A stretch of 64,000 nt of DNA. It comes from Rostratula benghalensis (Eukaryota > Chordata > Aves > Charadriiformes > Rostratulidae). A program made the translations under genes and the position numbers. Position 1 is the stretch's first letter. Each line of letters starts with the position of its first letter. Positions 61,948-64,000 of the stretch are shown piece by piece. The stretch spans positions 4,698,680-4,762,679 of the forward strand of contig VXAI01000046.1 of assembly GCA_013399305.1 (NCBI GenBank), given 5' to 3'. The notes below the pieces were generated by a model. That model searched no databases. It was not told the origin of the DNA and saw only the letters and a program-made list of their open reading frames with translations.

Positions 61948-64000
61948 GTAAACATTGACTTTTGCAGCGATGTATTTGCGTGCTCTTTATTTTATCCTAC
62001 TTGCAGATACCAGTCTAAGACCTGAGATATCGTCCCAAGGGCTTTGCTGTTTTCTCTATGTGGAGTCTCAGTAGATGTCTGCAAAAACACTGCAAAAATG
62101 GGCTGATTCAGAAATAGCTGCTGTCTCACTTGCTTACACTGCCCTTGCTTGTTCAGCATATGTAGGTGAACATAAAGGAGAGGAATGAGTGCAGAGGTGT
62201 GAGAAGCGGAGCAATATATGAACTGGTACAATCGATTCACAAGCATTTGCTGTCAGTTTTCACCCACAACCTGACATGAGAATACTCTAGCTTTAGGGAT
62301 GGTCTTCTACCACAGCCAAGATAAGGTCGTTTCTCAAATAACCACTTTGTGACAAATGTGATTTCAGTAGTTTAAAAGGATGAATTATTGAAACAAGAAG
62401 AATTCAACTAACCTATTAAAAATGAACAAACAAAAGATTCCCTTTCAATTATGTTTTGCAAGAGGCTTCCAGAATGGCTTCTTGTAATGCAGGAGAGGTT
62501 TTTGTGTTTGTTTCTCACAAGTTCAAGAGACATTAAAATAAATTTTTGTGGCTAAGCTAAAAAATTATGTACCATAGCATTCTGAGAACAAAGATATCCA
62601 GGCCACTCAGAATATTTTGTGTAGCTCTTTATATTCATCTGCAAGAATGTCTATCTTCTGCCATTGAGTAATCTTTCATCTGAAAGGTGGTGTGGAAAAG
62701 TCTCTATTCCCATTACGCTAATGAGGGACAAGGAGATTTGCACTTGGCGGGTAAGTTTTGCACAACAATTAACAGGAACTGGGTGACATCCAAATCAGCC
62801 ACACGTTTGGTCGTATTAATCCTTCAAAAATGCTGACCATCTGTTGAAGTATGATTTTGCTATGTTTACTCATTGCATAGCTTTCCAGTTCTCTGCTTCC
62901 TCTTAAATATTCCCTGTCTGGGAGGGCTGGAAAGTCCCACGACTGGCACAGTAGACTTTCCACAGAAATTGTGCCAAGCCTTAGTTTACCCAAGATACAC
63001 ATTTCCCCCCTTCTTAAAAAGCCAACAAACAAGCAAAGTGTTCCACAACCTGAACCACTTCATTTCTCTCACATGGCTAAACTCTGAAGAGCCCACAGAG
63101 CCTGCCTGCTGCTAAATTCAAATAACCATTCATAAAGAAAGGGCATCTTTAACGCCTTCACTCAAAAGTGCTTGTAGATAGAAGATCTGAAAAAAAAAAT
63201 TTTTAAAGCATTTAAAACTGACAACTAGTACAAAAGCAGATTGAGATCCCAAATTTCGGGCTGCATAGCAGGGAATCTGGAAATGCTGAGGTTGCTTAGG
63301 TCTCTAGCTGAGCTCTAGATATCCACAGCTCGAGAATCTTGACTGGTAAGTGGCAGCACTGGGATGACCTTTGCCACAGGGGCTGAGCCATATTCCTTGG
63401 CAGGAGATGCCCAGGCTCACTAACAGTCTGTCGCACAAGCGACACGAGATCACAAGGGATGTGTCTAACACAAGGGCCAGCTGCACTGTGCAAAGGGCTT
63501 GACAAGCTGTGTCACTGCACTTCCCTCTTTGATGAGCTACATTTCCCAACAGGACACCATTTACATGGAAAATTCCCAGTTGGCTCTTGTGCTGTGTCAG
63601 CCTCAGAAGATCGAGTCTCTAGCTGCAGGCTTTTCATTCAGAAGGGATATTGAAATACTCATTTCCCCACCCTTCAGGTTGTCTTTAAGAGCTCTTTCTT
63701 TCAGAAACTGGTCCCAACGACAGATGACTCCCCAATGGGCTTTTTCCAGGTTTTTTTTTTTTTTGATGCTAAGATGTTAGATGGCAGGCAATGTACCCAA
63801 CTGAATGTTATCCTGAATATTGTATACATTTGCGATGTTCTGGACGTAATTACTAGCGAATTGAGATGGAAACAGATGGCTGGAAGCATCTGAGCTTTTC
63901 ACACCTCATAGAAAACCAAGAATTGATGTTCTACTTATAACAGCACAATTTAGAGATCAAGGTCTTTTTTTTTTTTTTAATTTTTACAGAGAGAGTTTAT
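61948..64000 (+). other. PSTPIP1: PSTPIP1 intron 9, running to the window edge
   Basis: Over 2 kb with no segment matching the next expected coding block (human AFQLQEFDRLTI...). A good-looking acceptor, TTTTTACAG, ends at 63989, eleven bases before the edge. The bases after it do not spell the expected residues, so exon 10 is most likely outside the window. Confidence 0.7.

Overview
The window reads as a stretch of a bird chromosome. Genes are split by GT-AG introns, the left edge is a CpG island, and CR1 retrotransposon fragments (several still carrying the CR1 3' end built on repeats of ATTCTGTG) are the only abundant interspersed repeat. Species cannot be fixed from the sequence. The protein content and gene order match the conserved RCN2-PSTPIP1 neighbourhood (human 15q24). 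All gene assignments were made by reading translated exons against remembered protein families; no search was run.

Left part (1-13.3 kb): RCN2, reticulocalbin-2, on the + strand. All seven coding exons are present, from the ATG at 35 to the stop at 12653-12655. They join in phase to a 305-residue protein with a signal peptide, six EF-hand units (four with canonical calcium loops) and the C-terminal tetrapeptide HEEL, an ER-retention type signal. The promoter and first intron (only 80 bp) sit in a CpG island cut by the window edge.

Middle (13.3-22.4 kb): intergenic DNA with a minus-strand CR1, an AC/AT microsatellite holding the single N of the window, a CTG tract and pyrimidine-rich stretches. 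I see no gene here.

Right part (22.4-64 kb): the first nine coding exons of PSTPIP1, + strand, 213 codons. They cover most of the F-BAR domain. The rest of the protein (end of F-BAR, linker, SH3) must lie beyond the right edge. Intron 1 (17.2 kb) and intron 3 (11.1 kb) dominate. Intron 1 holds most of the CR1 copies, including two similar same-strand copies and an older CR1/L3-like relic.

The two genes have unrelated jobs: RCN2 is a calcium-binding protein of the ER lumen, and PSTPIP1 is a cytosolic membrane-curving and actin-linked adaptor of blood cells. They are neighbours by synteny, not an operon. I found no previously undescribed system. The points most worth checking are the HEEL tail, the PU.1/IRF-like motifs and 41-nt homopyrimidine tract upstream of PSTPIP1 exon 1, short tandem duplications in introns, and two long unexplained reverse-strand reading frames in PSTPIP1 introns.
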